DNA from: Acidimicrobiia bacterium
Lineage (GTDB): Bacteria > Acidobacteriota > Vicinamibacteria > Vicinamibacterales > SCN-69-37
Length of the DNA stretch: 64,000 bases
Direction: 5' to 3'
NCBI GenBank assembly: GCA_016871335.1
Contig: VFZF01000007.1
Span: 62,001 to 126,000 of the forward strand
A program made the translations under genes and the position numbers. Position 1 is the stretch's first letter. Each line of letters opens with the position of its first letter. Below the pieces are notes generated by a model. The model made no database searches, was not told where the DNA came from, and was given only the letters and a program-made list of their open reading frames with translations. Below, one piece after another: positions 1-8,350 of this stretch.

Positions 1-1064
1 CCAATCGCGAAGAGGCCGAACGCGCGAAGCGTGCGGCGATTCTCCGCCCCGACTACGAGGCCGCCCAGAACATCGTCGAATCGAACGACACGTTGTCGGC
101 GATGGCGCAGGCCGGGATCACGTCAGTGCTGGCCGTGCCCTCGCAGGGCATCTTCAAGGGCCAGAGTGCACTCGTGAACACGGCGTACCCGCCTGCGGAT
201 CCGCAGATCAGCACGGTGGCGGCCTACCGACGGGGCATCGCCGTCGTGAAGGCACCGGTGGCGCAGCACGTGAACATCGGTGGACGCGGAGGCGGCACCG
301 GGTACCCGAACTCGCTGCTCGGCACGATCGCGTTCACGCGGCAGGGGTTCCTCGATGCGCAGTGGCAGCGCGATGCCACGGCCATCTACGAGAAGGCCGG
401 CGCCCGTGGCCCGCGTCCCGTCGTGGAGCCCTCCCTCGACGCGCTGAAGCCGGCGCTGGCCAAGCAGATGCCGACGGCGTTTGATGCCAACCAGGCCCGC
501 GAGATCGATCGTTCACTCATCATGGCGAAGGACTTCGGTCTCGACCCGATCATCGTCGGTGGCGCCGAATCGGGGAAGCGCATCGCCGACCTGCAGAAGG
601 CCGGCGCTCGCGTCATCCTGAGCGTGAACTTCCAGGGTAGCGGCGGTGGCGGTGGTGGACGAGGCGGCGGTGGCGGCGATGGCGCCCAAGCCACTGCTGA
701 AGCGACAAAGACCGCAACCCAGCTCGCACAGGCCAGCGTGCTGTTCGGCTTCACGGGCGGCGGCACGCTCGCACCTTCGGCGTTCCTCGCCAACGTGATC
801 CGGACGATCAAGGAAGGCGGCCTGCCGCCGGCCACAGCGCTTCGTGCCCTCACCCTCGACGCCGCACGCGTCGCGGGCGCGGCCGATCGCCTCGGCTCGA
901 TCGAACAGGGCAAGATCGCCAACATCGTCGTGATGGAAGGCGAACTGTTCGAAGCCAACGCCCGCGTGCGTCACGTCTTCATCGACGGACGCCCGGTCGA
1001 GATCACCGGCGCCGCACCGGCGCCGGCAACCGGCCGGGGTGGCCGAGGCCGCACCGGGCGCTAG
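1..1064 (+). CDS. Amidohydrolase family protein, C-terminal part (5' truncated by window edge)
   Basis: The frame is open from base 3, so the true start lies outside the window and about 353 residues remain. The C-terminus has the usual imidazolonepropionase-like layout: a helix around GLPPATALRALTLDAARV, then the closing sequence GSIEQGKIANIVVMEGELF followed by a predicted hairpin ending in FIDGRPVEI. This is the part of amidohydrolases that folds back onto the small beta-sandwich domain. The metal-binding HxH of the N-terminus is not in view. A glycine-rich insert (near bases 640-685) interrupts the barrel region. Such proteins in this group are usually exported hydrolases of peptide-like or cyclic amide substrates; the substrate here is unknown. 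The gene is followed by a long inverted repeat. Confidence 0.85.
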   Translation, partial: NREEAERAKRAAILRPDYEAAQNIVESNDTLSAMAQAGITSVLAVPSQGIFKGQSALVNTAYPPADPQISTVAAYRRGIAVVKAPVAQHVNIGGRGGGTGYPNSLLGTIAFTRQGFLDAQWQRDATAIYEKAGARGPRPVVEPSLDALKPALAKQMPTAFDANQAREIDRSLIMAKDFGLDPIIVGGAESGKRIADLQKAGARVILSVNFQGSGGGGGGRGGGGGDGAQATAEATKTATQLAQASVLFGFTGGGTLAPSAFLANVIRTIKEGGLPPATALRALTLDAARVAGAADRLGSIEQGKIANIVVMEGELFEANARVRHVFIDGRPVEITGAAPAPATGRGGRGRTGR

Positions 1065-1072
1065 CGCGCCCG

Positions 1073-1158
1073 GGTTCATCGGTTCATGGTTCCGCGGTTC
1101 TAGTGCAAGGTTCACTGGAACCCGGAGCCAGAACCGAGGAACCATGAACCGATGAACC
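1073..1158. repeat. 29-bp inverted repeat built from GGTTC words
   Basis: Arms 1073-1101 and 1130-1158 are inverted copies with one mismatch and a 28-base spacer. Each arm is itself made of repeated GGTTCAT/GGTTCC words. It lies just after the amidohydrolase stop and could end or protect its mRNA, but it has no T-tract. Related GGTTC-word tracts occur at 47743-47820 and 51326-51400. Confidence 0.8.
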
Positions 1159-1183
1159 AGTAACCCGCGTAAAGGCGTAGAAT

Positions 1184-1202
1184 CCCTCCATCCCAGGGAG
1201 GG
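1184..1202 (+). promoter_or_regulatory. Hairpin enclosing the ribosome binding site of the S9 peptidase gene
   Basis: CCCTCC (1184-1189) can pair with GGGAGG (1196-1201), leaving a 6-base loop. The paired GGGAGGG is the Shine-Dalgarno of the ATG at 1207. A TAGAAT box just upstream (1178-1183) would place the transcript start close to the hairpin. Whether it regulates translation is inference. Confidence 0.5.
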
Positions 1203-1206
1203 TTCG

Positions 1207-3600
1207 ATGAGAAGACTGCTGAGCATTGTCGCTGTTGGAATCGTTGTCTCGCTGACCGTCGCTACGCCACACGCGAGGCGCCAAGCGCCCTCAGGCTACC
1301 TCACTCCACCCAAAGTCATCGTCGACATCATGGACGCCGAGCCGTTGCCCGGCGTCCAGCTGTCGCCCGATCGAAAGACGATGCTGATGACACATCGGCG
1401 GAGCATGCCGACGCTGGCGGAAGTCGCGTCGCCGATGCTCAGGCTGGGCGGGTCGCGCATCAGCCCCCTGACCAATGGCAACCATGTGCTGAACGGCACG
1501 ATCGGCCTGACCCTGAAGGACGTCGCGACGGGCGCCGAGCGCAAGCTCGTGTTGCCGCCGACCGGGTCGTTTGGCGCGAGCTTCTCTCCCGACGGCACAA
1601 AGATCGCCATCACCCACACCGCCGCTGACACGATCCGGCTGCTGCTCGCGGACGTGGCGACCGGGCAGATCGCCACGGTGGTTGATCGCGGCATCAACGG
1701 ACTGGGCGGTGGGTGCAGCTGGCTGGATGACTCGACCGGATTCCTCTGCAGCATGATCCCGGCGGGCCGTGGTGCCGCACCGACGGCGCCGGTGGTGCCG
1801 TCGATGCCGAACATGCAGGAGAACCTCGGCACGATCGCGGCCGGACGGACCTATCAGGACCTGCTCACCAACGCCCACGATGAACAGCTCTACGACTACT
1901 ACTTCACGTCACAGCCGGCGTGGGTGGATCTCTCCGGCAAGGCGACGCCCTTCGGCCGTCCTGCCATCTATCAGGGGCTCCAGGTCTCGACCAATCGGGA
2001 GTACGTGATCGCGACGCGGATCAAGCGTCCGTATTCGTATCTGCTCCCCGCGTCGAGTTTTCCGCGTGATGTCGAAGTCTGGGATCGCACCGGTCGCGTC
2101 GTCCGCAAAGTCGCTGATGTGCCGATGGGAGATGTCGTGCCGGTCAACGGTGTGCATCAGGGCGCGCGGAGCGCGCAGTGGCATCCACTCGAGCCGGCCA
2201 CACTCATCTGGGTCGAGGCGCTCGACAAGGGCGACATTCGCAACAGGGTGTCGCATCGCGATCAGGTCCTGACACTCGCCGCGCCATTCACCGGAACGCC
2301 GGCCGCCGCGATCAAGACGGAGTGGCGCTACGGAGGCGTGTCCTTCACGGAGAAGGGCGTCATCATCGTGGCCGAATCGGATCGGGCGACGCGCATGACG
2401 CGGAGCTGGGTGTACGACAAGGGCTGGTCGTCTACACCTCGCAAGGTCTGGGAACGCGGGCAGCAGGATCGATACGGCGATCCGGGCTTCCCCATGCGTC
2501 GCTCGGCATCGACGCTCGTCCTGCAGATTGGCGATGCAATCTACCTCACTGGTGCCGGTGCGTCTCCCAAGGGCGACCTTCCATTCCTCGACCGGATGAA
2601 CCTGACGACACTCGCAACCGAGCGTGTATGGCGCAGTGACGAGCACAGTTACGAATCGGTGGTGGCGCTGGTCGACGATGCCGGGGCACGGATGATCACG
2701 ACGCGCCAGACGTCGCAGATTCCGGCGAACTACGTGATGCGCGACCTGCGCGCAAACACGATGACGCCGATCACGTCATTCAAGGATCCCCACCCACAGT
2801 TGTCGGACGTGCAGCGACGCTTCGTGACGTACACACGCAACGACGGCGTCACGCTGTCGGGCACCATCTACCTGCCGCCCAGCTACAAGCCGGGCGAACG
2901 GCTGCCGATGTTTGTGTGGGCGTACCCGCAGGAATTCGACAATGCCGACGCCGCCAGCCAGGTGGTCGGCTCGCCGAATCGTTTCACGACGGTCGGCGGC
3001 TCATCCCATCTGCTCCTGCTGACGCAGGGCTACGCGGTGTTTGACGGGGCGACGATGCCCATCATCGGCGCGGGTGAGACGGCCAACGACACCTACGTCG
3101 AGCAGCTTGTGGCCAGCGCACAGGCGGCCGTGGACTTTGCGGTCAATGAGGGTATTGCTGACCGCGCGCGCATCGGCGTCGGCGGCCACAGCTACGGCGC
3201 GTTCATGACGGCAAACCTGCTCGCGCACTCCGACATCTTTGCGGCGGGTGTGGCCCGCAGCGGCGCCTACAACCGCACGCTGACGCCGTTCGGGTTCCAG
3301 AACGAAACGCGTACCTTTTGGGAGGCGCCGGACGTCTACGCGAAGATGTCGCCGTTCTACCACGCGCACAACATCAAGGAGCCGCTGCTCCTGATCCACG
3401 GTGAACTCGACAACAACTCCGGCACGTTCCCGATTCAGTCGGAACGCATGTACATGGCGCTCAAGGGCCACGGCGCAACCACACGCTACGTCACGTTGCC
3501 GTACGAGTCCCACGGCTACGCCGCGCGCGAGTCCAACATGCACGTTGTCGCCGAGACGCTCAACTGGTTGAACAAATACGTGAAAAAGACTCCGAACTAG
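1207..3600 (+). CDS. Secreted S9 family peptidase (prolyl oligopeptidase type)
   Basis: This 797-residue protein starts with a signal peptide (hydrophobic residues 4-20). A long beta-propeller-like region follows, and a C-terminal alpha/beta hydrolase domain carries the catalytic triad: Ser662 in GHSYGAF, Asp735 in GELDNNSG and His769 in ESHGY. The length and order match dipeptidyl/oligopeptidyl peptidases of clan SC. These cleave short peptides, here probably in the periplasm. The start is set by a strong GGGAGGG four bases before the ATG. The gene stands alone between two inverted-repeat elements. It differs clearly in sequence from the second S9 peptidase at 8643-11567, so the two are probably not recent duplicates. 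Confidence 0.92.
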   Translation: MRRLLSIVAVGIVVSLTVATPHARRQAPSGYLTPPKVIVDIMDAEPLPGVQLSPDRKTMLMTHRRSMPTLAEVASPMLRLGGSRISPLTNGNHVLNGTIGLTLKDVATGAERKLVLPPTGSFGASFSPDGTKIAITHTAADTIRLLLADVATGQIATVVDRGINGLGGGCSWLDDSTGFLCSMIPAGRGAAPTAPVVPSMPNMQENLGTIAAGRTYQDLLTNAHDEQLYDYYFTSQPAWVDLSGKATPFGRPAIYQGLQVSTNREYVIATRIKRPYSYLLPASSFPRDVEVWDRTGRVVRKVADVPMGDVVPVNGVHQGARSAQWHPLEPATLIWVEALDKGDIRNRVSHRDQVLTLAAPFTGTPAAAIKTEWRYGGVSFTEKGVIIVAESDRATRMTRSWVYDKGWSSTPRKVWERGQQDRYGDPGFPMRRSASTLVLQIGDAIYLTGAGASPKGDLPFLDRMNLTTLATERVWRSDEHSYESVVALVDDAGARMITTRQTSQIPANYVMRDLRANTMTPITSFKDPHPQLSDVQRRFVTYTRNDGVTLSGTIYLPPSYKPGERLPMFVWAYPQEFDNADAASQVVGSPNRFTTVGGSSHLLLLTQGYAVFDGATMPIIGAGETANDTYVEQLVASAQAAVDFAVNEGIADRARIGVGGHSYGAFMTANLLAHSDIFAAGVARSGAYNRTLTPFGFQNETRTFWEAPDVYAKMSPFYHAHNIKEPLLLIHGELDNNSGTFPIQSERMYMALKGHGATTRYVTLPYESHGYAARESNMHVVAETLNWLNKYVKKTPN

Positions 3601-3608
3601 AGCTCGTT

Positions 3609-3668
3609 CACAGGAAGGCGCGGAGGATTGTTTTTAAGCTCTCCGTGCCTCTGTGCCTCCCTGTGAAG
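3609..3668. repeat. Imperfect inverted repeat of the ACAGGGAGGC type after the S9 gene
   Basis: TTCACAGGAAGGC at the left and GCCTCCCTGTGAA at the right are near-perfect inverted arms enclosing a T-rich centre. The same words recur with the same inverted layout at 59295-59425. It could act as a terminator for the S9 gene. Confidence 0.65.
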
Positions 3669-3721
3669 AAAACAGCCGGGTGAGGACCCGCCGAGCGGGA
3701 GCTCATCCTCGAATATCTCGA

Positions 3722-4126
3722 CTAGGTCGACGATGTGGTGGACGAGCTGGGGAGCCGCATGGGCCTCAGCACGATCGTCACTTCGGTCTGTACGCCGGGT
3801 CGCACTTCATGGACCTCAACGGTGGTCGCGTACCCCAGGGCCCGACCCGTCACGCGGTACATGCCTGGACGGACACCCTCAAAATCAAATCGCCCACGCC
3901 CATCGGCCACACCGCCGAACTCAGGCAGTCCAGACCTTGAATCCGCCGGCTGAAACAGAAACGCCGCATCGGGAATCGACCCGCCGTACTCATCGAACAC
4001 GCGCCCGCGCACCTGACCCGTTGCCTCAGCGACCATCCCGCCCGTGGTCCGCTTCCCTCCGCAATGCGCGGCAGCCACCGACGACACCAGCAACAGGCCC
4101 AGCGCCATCGCGCCTCTCAGATTCAT
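3722..4126 (-). CDS. Secreted protein with a carboxypeptidase regulatory-like (transthyretin-like) domain
   Basis: The 134-residue product has an N-terminal signal peptide (MNLRGAMALGLLLVSS). A single Ig-like carboxypeptidase-regulatory fold follows: GQVRGRVFDEYGGSIPDAAF, then DGRGRFDFEGVRPGMYRVTGRALGY. This motif is typical of exported surface or periplasmic binding modules. Its start overlaps the stop of the upstream hydrolase gene as ATGA (4123-4126), which indicates translational coupling. The longer open frame upstream is rejected for that reason. The role is unknown. Confidence 0.8.
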   Translation of the reverse strand: MNLRGAMALGLLLVSSVAAAHCGGKRTTGGMVAEATGQVRGRVFDEYGGSIPDAAFLFQPADSRSGLPEFGGVADGRGRFDFEGVRPGMYRVTGRALGYATTVEVHEVRPGVQTEVTIVLRPMRLPSSSTTSST

Positions 4127-4860
4127 CCGGTGACCGCACGCAAGGCTTGGAGGAGCGCAGTCCACGCGTCACCGTCTGGTGCGACCAAGTCAAAGTGTCC
4201 GGCACCTTCAACAGGCCGAACAATCACGCGCGCGCCGGTGCTGCGCGCAAGCGCGTCCACCTGCGCATGAGGGACGATGGCGTCGGCGGTGCCGATGATG
4301 GCCTGTACCGGTACGCGAGGTGGTGTGGTTGCCGGGGACGCGAAGGCGTAACGCTCAGGGACTTCGCCGACGGTGCCACCCAGAAGCGGCACCACCGCCG
4401 AACCGCAGCCGGTGGGGGCCGCATACGTCGCGAGGTCCGTGATCCCCGCGATAGAGACCACTGCTCGCGGCAGGAACGATTCCTGCGCGGCACTCCACAA
4501 GGCGAGATGTCCACCTGCCGAGTGGCCGGCCACAACTACGCGGGCAAGGTCCAATGGGTGCCTGGCGGCGAGTTGGCGCACATGCGCAATCGCGTTTGTC
4601 ACGTCGTCAAACGTGCCGGGCCATCCGCCGCCTGGGCTTCCGATACGCCGGTATTCGATCGCCCAAACCGCCCACCCTGCATCCGCAAGTGCCGTCGCCA
4701 GGGGGGCCACATGGGTGATGTCGTACTCTGCGCGCCAGCAGCCCCCGTGAATGAGCACCACGACGGAGTGTGGGCCGCCTCCACACGGCAGCCGAAGTTC
4801 GCCGAATTGTTCAGGCGCAGCGCCGTACACCTCGCGGTGGTCCGCAGGCCGGCTTGGCAT
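4123..4860 (-). CDS. Alpha/beta hydrolase (esterase/kynurenine formamidase-like)
   Basis: The 245-residue protein has the oxyanion motif HGGCW, the nucleophile elbow GHSAGGH, an acid in GTADAIVPHAQ and a His in GAGHFDLV, so the full esterase triad is present. The HGGCW version is typical of BD-FAE/kynurenine formamidase-like esterases. The start at 4860 is chosen because GAGGTGG lies about 6 bases upstream and because a longer frame would run through the upstream gene. It sits second in a three-gene minus-strand operon behind the PrcB-like gene, and its stop overlaps the next start. No signal peptide is visible, so it is likely cytoplasmic. The substrate is unknown. Confidence 0.85.
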   Translation of the reverse strand: MPSRPADHREVYGAAPEQFGELRLPCGGGPHSVVVLIHGGCWRAEYDITHVAPLATALADAGWAVWAIEYRRIGSPGGGWPGTFDDVTNAIAHVRQLAARHPLDLARVVVAGHSAGGHLALWSAAQESFLPRAVVSIAGITDLATYAAPTGCGSAVVPLLGGTVGEVPERYAFASPATTPPRVPVQAIIGTADAIVPHAQVDALARSTGARVIVRPVEGAGHFDLVAPDGDAWTALLQALRAVTG

Positions 4861-4891
4861 CGCGGCCACCTCGTCGAACGTTCGCGATGGT

Positions 4892-5365
4892 CTATCCACA
4901 GTTGAACACGACGTCGCGTTCCTCGAAGCGCACATCGGCAAATGGCCGTGCGCGCGCCAGGTCAACGGGCTGCGTCGTCGCTTGAGTGGTAAAGCAGGAT
5001 GCACCGGGAGACTGAGAGACGACCTCAACCACCAGCACGCCCGCCTCGACCTTCGCCGAAGGCATCGTGATGTGAAAGCCACCCGTCGCTCGCGCCCCCA
5101 TGGCGACGGCAACGATCATTTCGGTTGAGAAGTCGATGGCGGGACGAGGCGGTTCTGCCCCGCTCTTCGCGTGCATACGGGTCCAGAACGCGGCCCAGGT
5201 TCCAGCATCACGAATGACCGTCCGCTCCCGCTCTGTGATGCCCGTTGAGGTCGAGTACGACGAAGCGCCAGCGCTCAGTCTGCTGAAGCCCACCGTCTCA
5301 GGCGTGGTTGGTGACGTACAACCGGCCACCACGACCACAACAAGCAGCAGAACACGCCATGCCAT
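4892..5365 (-). CDS. Lipoprotein with a PrcB-like C-terminal domain
   Basis: The 157-residue product starts MAWRVLLLVVVVVAGC, a clear lipobox, so it is a lipoprotein. The body has the PrcB_C arrangement: a WAAFW segment, a FSTEMIVAVAMGARATGG strand-turn and a late strand with VLVVEVV. In Treponema PrcB stabilises a surface protease complex; many distant homologues are uncharacterised. The gene leads a three-gene operon. A TAAACT box 7 bases before the ATG and the absence of a Shine-Dalgarno suggest a leaderless transcript. Confidence 0.75.
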   Translation of the reverse strand: MAWRVLLLVVVVVAGCTSPTTPETVGFSRLSAGASSYSTSTGITERERTVIRDAGTWAAFWTRMHAKSGAEPPRPAIDFSTEMIVAVAMGARATGGFHITMPSAKVEAGVLVVEVVSQSPGASCFTTQATTQPVDLARARPFADVRFEERDVVFNCG

Positions 5366-5372
5366 ACCAGGG

Positions 5373-5378
5373 AGTTTA
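5373..5378 (-). promoter_or_regulatory. -10 box TAAACT of the PrcB-like operon
   Basis: The box lies 7 bases upstream of the ATG at 5365, which would place transcription initiation at or next to the start codon. See the leaderless-start finding. Confidence 0.5.
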
Positions 5379-5427
5379 GCAGGGAAGCGTCGGGACAGGC
5401 AGGAACGCGGGACATGATCCGACTCTC

Positions 5428-5996
5428 ATGGTGACCAGCACGCCGCAGATCATGGTCGAGGGGATGCGGACGGATTACCAAGGCGTCGTCTCCCAATCAA
5501 TAGCTGCGCGATGACTTCTGGGCGCACACGCACACGAATGGGCACAGCGACCGGTGTGGTGAATTCGCCATCGGCACGAATATCGAGCTGAAGCGGGTCA
5601 TCGGGCACATCCTGCAGAACGGGACGTTCCCAGGCATGCACATTGCGTCAGGCAACCTGTACGGCGCGCATAGGGGCGCCGACTGGTCTTCCTCCACGCA
5701 CACCGATGTCGCCGGCATCCAGTTCGACATCTGGGTGGATGACGAACAGAGCATGTCGGGCGGCACGTTCCTGATCTGACGGAGCCCCCATGAGTCCCGC
5801 TCTGCGCGCGCAGGGGAACGAGCGGTACACCGAAGCTGGATACCGCGCGTACCTTGATGCATTGATCGCGCGAGTCGGCTGCCTAATCGAGTTCCGGATT
5901 TACGAGACGCCGTGTTGTTTCCTGAAGCGCTGATGCAGTCCCTCGTGGATGCGTCAGAGACGATGGTCGCGCAGTTGCTGGGGAATGCAGAGTAGC
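5428..5996 (+). pseudogene. Debris of one or two genes, including an M29-aminopeptidase-like C-terminus
   Basis: No intact gene is present, yet protein-like sequence runs through several frames. From 5428 a 28-codon frame ends at 5513; shifting one base continues as DDFWAHTHTNGHSDRCGEFAIGTNIEL, then GMHIASGNLYGAHRGADWSSSTHTDVAG, and stops at 5779. The order GEFAIGTN, HIASG, H.D resembles the C-terminal half of M29-type aminopeptidases. A second frame, 5791-5934, carries ERYTEAGYRAYLDALIARVG and FRIYETP, and then continues after another shift as PEALMQSLVDASETMVAQLL to 5996. I do not recognise that second family. At least two frameshifts make function unlikely. Confidence 0.5.
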
Positions 5997-6084
5997 GGAT
6001 CGCGGCAAGATGATGGGCGTCGATCACAGGAAGCGGCTCGACTTCGTCGGCGCAGCCGGAGCGGTGACCGTCCAAACGCTGTAG

Positions 6085-6125
6085 TGCTGGATGCTCGGTG
6101 CTGAGTGCCGGTGCACGGTGCCTAG
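6085..6125. repeat. GTGCTGAGTGC-word tract
   Basis: A short tract of repeated GGTGC/GAGTGC words lies at the 3' end of the ABC-F gene. A longer tract of the same words is at 12250-12325, also at the end of a minus-strand gene. Confidence 0.5.
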
Positions 6126-7741
6126 TGCAACCCCGGCGCTTCGTGACCGGTGCGTGCGACGTATTCGACGTAGGTGCCCGGGAAGAGCAGCGGCTCGCCG
6201 CCGCCGAGTTCGAGCACGCGGGTGCCGAGGCCGCGGAGGAACGAGCGGTCGTGCGACACGAACACCATCGTGCCCTCAAAGTCCTTCAGGGCCGTGATGA
6301 GCATGTCCTTGGTCGCGAGGTCGAGGTGGTTTGTCGGTTCGTCGAGCACCAGCAGATTCGGCGGATACATCAGCATGCGGGCCAGGACGAGCCGAGAGCG
6401 TTCGCCACCCGACAGATACCGGATCTTCTTCTCGACCTCGTCTCCTGAAAACTGGAACGCACCGGCGAGGTTGCGGATGGCACCAACGGTTTCCTTCGGG
6501 AAGTCGTCCTGCAACTGCTCCCACACCGTCTTGTCCGGGTCGAGCACCTGCAGCGCCTGCTGGGCGAAGTAGCCCATCTGCACGCTCGCGCCGATGCGCA
6601 CGCTGCCGGAATCCGGCTCCATCGCGCCGGCGATCATCCGCAACAGCGTCGTCTTGCCCGCGCCATTGGCGCCCATCACCGCCCAGCGTTCGCCACGCTG
6701 GATGGTCATGTTGAAGCCGTCGTAGATGACGTGATCGCCGTAGGCCTTATGCAGGTCCTCCACCATCACGACCTTGTCGCCCGAGCGCGGCGGCTGCCGG
6801 AAGTCGAAATCCACCAGCTTGCGCTTCTTCGGCAGCTCGATCTTCTCGATCTTGTCGAGCGCCTTGACGCGGCTCTGCACCTGCGCGGCCTTCGCGGCGT
6901 GAGCGGCAAACCGGTCAATGAACCGCTGCTCCTTGGCGAGCATCGCCTGCTGCCGCGCGTACGCCGCCTCGCGGTTGGCTTCCCGGATCGCCCGTTCCTT
7001 CTCGTAGTACTCGTAGTTCCCCGCGTACACCGTGATCTCGCCGTCATCGATCTCGGCAATGCGGGAGACGATGCGGTTCATGAATTCGCGGTCGTGCGAG
7101 GTCATGAAGAGCGCGGACGGCAGGGATTTGAGGAAACTCTCGAGCCAGATGATGGATTCGATGTCGAGGTGGTTGGTCGGTTCGTCCATCAGCAGGACGT
7201 CCGGCCGACCGAGGAGGACCCGGGCCATCGCGACGCGCATCTTCCAGCCGCCCGAGAGGTCGCCAACGTCGCCGTCGATCCGGCGGTCGTCAAATCCGAG
7301 CCCGTGCAGCACCTCGCGGGCCTGGCTCTCGAGGCCGTAGCCGCCGAGGTGGTCGTATTCCTCCTGGACTTCGCCGAACCTGGCCAGAATCCGGTCCATG
7401 TCATCGGCCTTGTCGGGGTCCCCCATGGCCTGCTGCAGGGCCTCCAACTCGTGGTGGAGGTCGCCCAAGCGGCCCGATCCGGCGATGGCCTCGTCCAGGA
7501 CGGACCGGCCGGACATCTCCTCGACGTCCTGCCGGAAGTAGCCCACGGTCATCTTTTTGGGGACCGAGACCTCCCCCTCGTCGGGCGATTCTTCGCCAAC
7601 AATCATCCGGAACAGGGTGGTTTTGCCCGCCCCGTTGGGGCCGACGAGGCCCACTTTGTCGCCCGGATTCAGCTGGAAGTTCGCGTCAACAAAGAGGATC
7701 TGCCTGCCGTACTGCTTGGAGATGTTCGAGAACGAGATCAC
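6122..7741 (-). CDS. ABC-F family ATPase (ribosome-associated translation factor type)
   Basis: The 539-residue protein has two ABC domains and no membrane segments, the ABC-F signature. Domain 1 has Walker A GPNGAGKTT, signature LSGGW and Walker B DVLLMDEPTNHLD. The charged linker (about residues 235-310) contains AIREANREAAYARQQAMLAKEQ. Domain 2 has GANGAGKTT, LSGGE and LLVLDEPTNHLD. ABC-F proteins bind the ribosomal E site and relieve stalling or antibiotic block; the length fits the EttA/YheS-like housekeeping groups. The GTG start at 7741 follows TATCAT by 9 bases with no Shine-Dalgarno, so a leaderless transcript is likely. Confidence 0.93.
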   Translation of the reverse strand: MISFSNISKQYGRQILFVDANFQLNPGDKVGLVGPNGAGKTTLFRMIVGEESPDEGEVSVPKKMTVGYFRQDVEEMSGRSVLDEAIAGSGRLGDLHHELEALQQAMGDPDKADDMDRILARFGEVQEEYDHLGGYGLESQAREVLHGLGFDDRRIDGDVGDLSGGWKMRVAMARVLLGRPDVLLMDEPTNHLDIESIIWLESFLKSLPSALFMTSHDREFMNRIVSRIAEIDDGEITVYAGNYEYYEKERAIREANREAAYARQQAMLAKEQRFIDRFAAHAAKAAQVQSRVKALDKIEKIELPKKRKLVDFDFRQPPRSGDKVVMVEDLHKAYGDHVIYDGFNMTIQRGERWAVMGANGAGKTTLLRMIAGAMEPDSGSVRIGASVQMGYFAQQALQVLDPDKTVWEQLQDDFPKETVGAIRNLAGAFQFSGDEVEKKIRYLSGGERSRLVLARMLMYPPNLLVLDEPTNHLDLATKDMLITALKDFEGTMVFVSHDRSFLRGLGTRVLELGGGEPLLFPGTYVEYVARTGHEAPGLH

Positions 7742-7750
7742 AACCCACCG

Positions 7751-7756
7751 ATGATA
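7751..7756 (-). promoter_or_regulatory. -10 box TATCAT of the ABC-F gene
   Basis: The box lies 9 bases before the GTG at 7741 and no Shine-Dalgarno is visible between them. Confidence 0.5.
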
Positions 7757-7920
7757 CCCGTGTTATCCTGAAGGCCACCGCTGAAGTCCGGCCTCCGAGC
7801 TTTCGCCCCGCGTCGAGTGTCCCTGGTTATTGTCCCTGGTCCCCAACGTGAATGCTGAGCAAGAGGAACGGGAGTCCGTTCCGCCGGGTTTTATCGGTTT
7901 ACTTGTTCAGGAGCTGTTAC

Positions 7921-8253
7921 ATGGGTCGCAAATTGTACGTCGGCAATCTCCCCTATTCCGCCACCGAAGACGAACTTCGTGAGTTCTTCAGCGGCGCCGG
8001 CGCCGTTGACACCGTCAACGTCGTCCGTGACAACGCCACGGGCCGTGCCCGCGGATTCGCTTTCGTCGAAATGGCCACCGACGAAGAGGCGCAGAAGGCA
8101 GTGGAGATGTTCAACGAGAAGCCGATGGGCGGCCGGAACCTCGCGGTGAACGAAGCGCGTCCGAAGCCGACGTTCGGCGGCGGTGACCGTGGCGGCCGCG
8201 GCGGCGGCTACGGTGGTGGCGGTGGCGGCAACCGTCGCGAACCGCGCTGGTAA
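7921..8253 (+). CDS. Glycine-rich RRM RNA-binding protein
   Basis: The 110-residue protein has one RNA recognition motif: RNP2 KLYVGNLP near residue 4 and RNP1 RGFAFVEM near residue 41. A Gly/Arg-rich tail (GGGDRGGRGGGYGGGGGG) follows. Bacterial proteins of this design bind single-stranded RNA and are often cold-induced. The start at 7921 is set by AGGAG about 8 bases upstream; the 23 extra codons of the longer frame are 5' leader. That leader contains a GGAACGG/CCGTTCC hairpin at 7865-7882 followed by T-rich sequence, which could control expression. Downstream lies a small gene with its own promoter. Confidence 0.92.
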   Translation: MGRKLYVGNLPYSATEDELREFFSGAGAVDTVNVVRDNATGRARGFAFVEMATDEEAQKAVEMFNEKPMGGRNLAVNEARPKPTFGGGDRGGRGGGYGGGGGGNRREPRW

Positions 8254-8263
8254 GTCATTCGTT

Positions 8264-8302
8264 TAAAATGCCGGTACCCGGTCGCGCAGCGCGCGGCCGG
8301 GT
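8264..8302 (+). promoter_or_regulatory. Promoter -10 box and 5' hairpin ahead of the small UvrD-tail-like gene
   Basis: TAAAAT at 8264-8269 is a good -10 box. From 8276 to 8302 a 12-bp stem (ACCCGG... with ...CCGGGT, one G-T pair) closes on a 3-base loop, so the transcript would begin with this hairpin. It could also act as the end of the RRM gene's mRNA. Confidence 0.5.
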
Positions 8303-8350
8303 AGTGGTGTGTATTCAGGCGTCCCAGGACGCCATTTTCGGAGGATGTCC

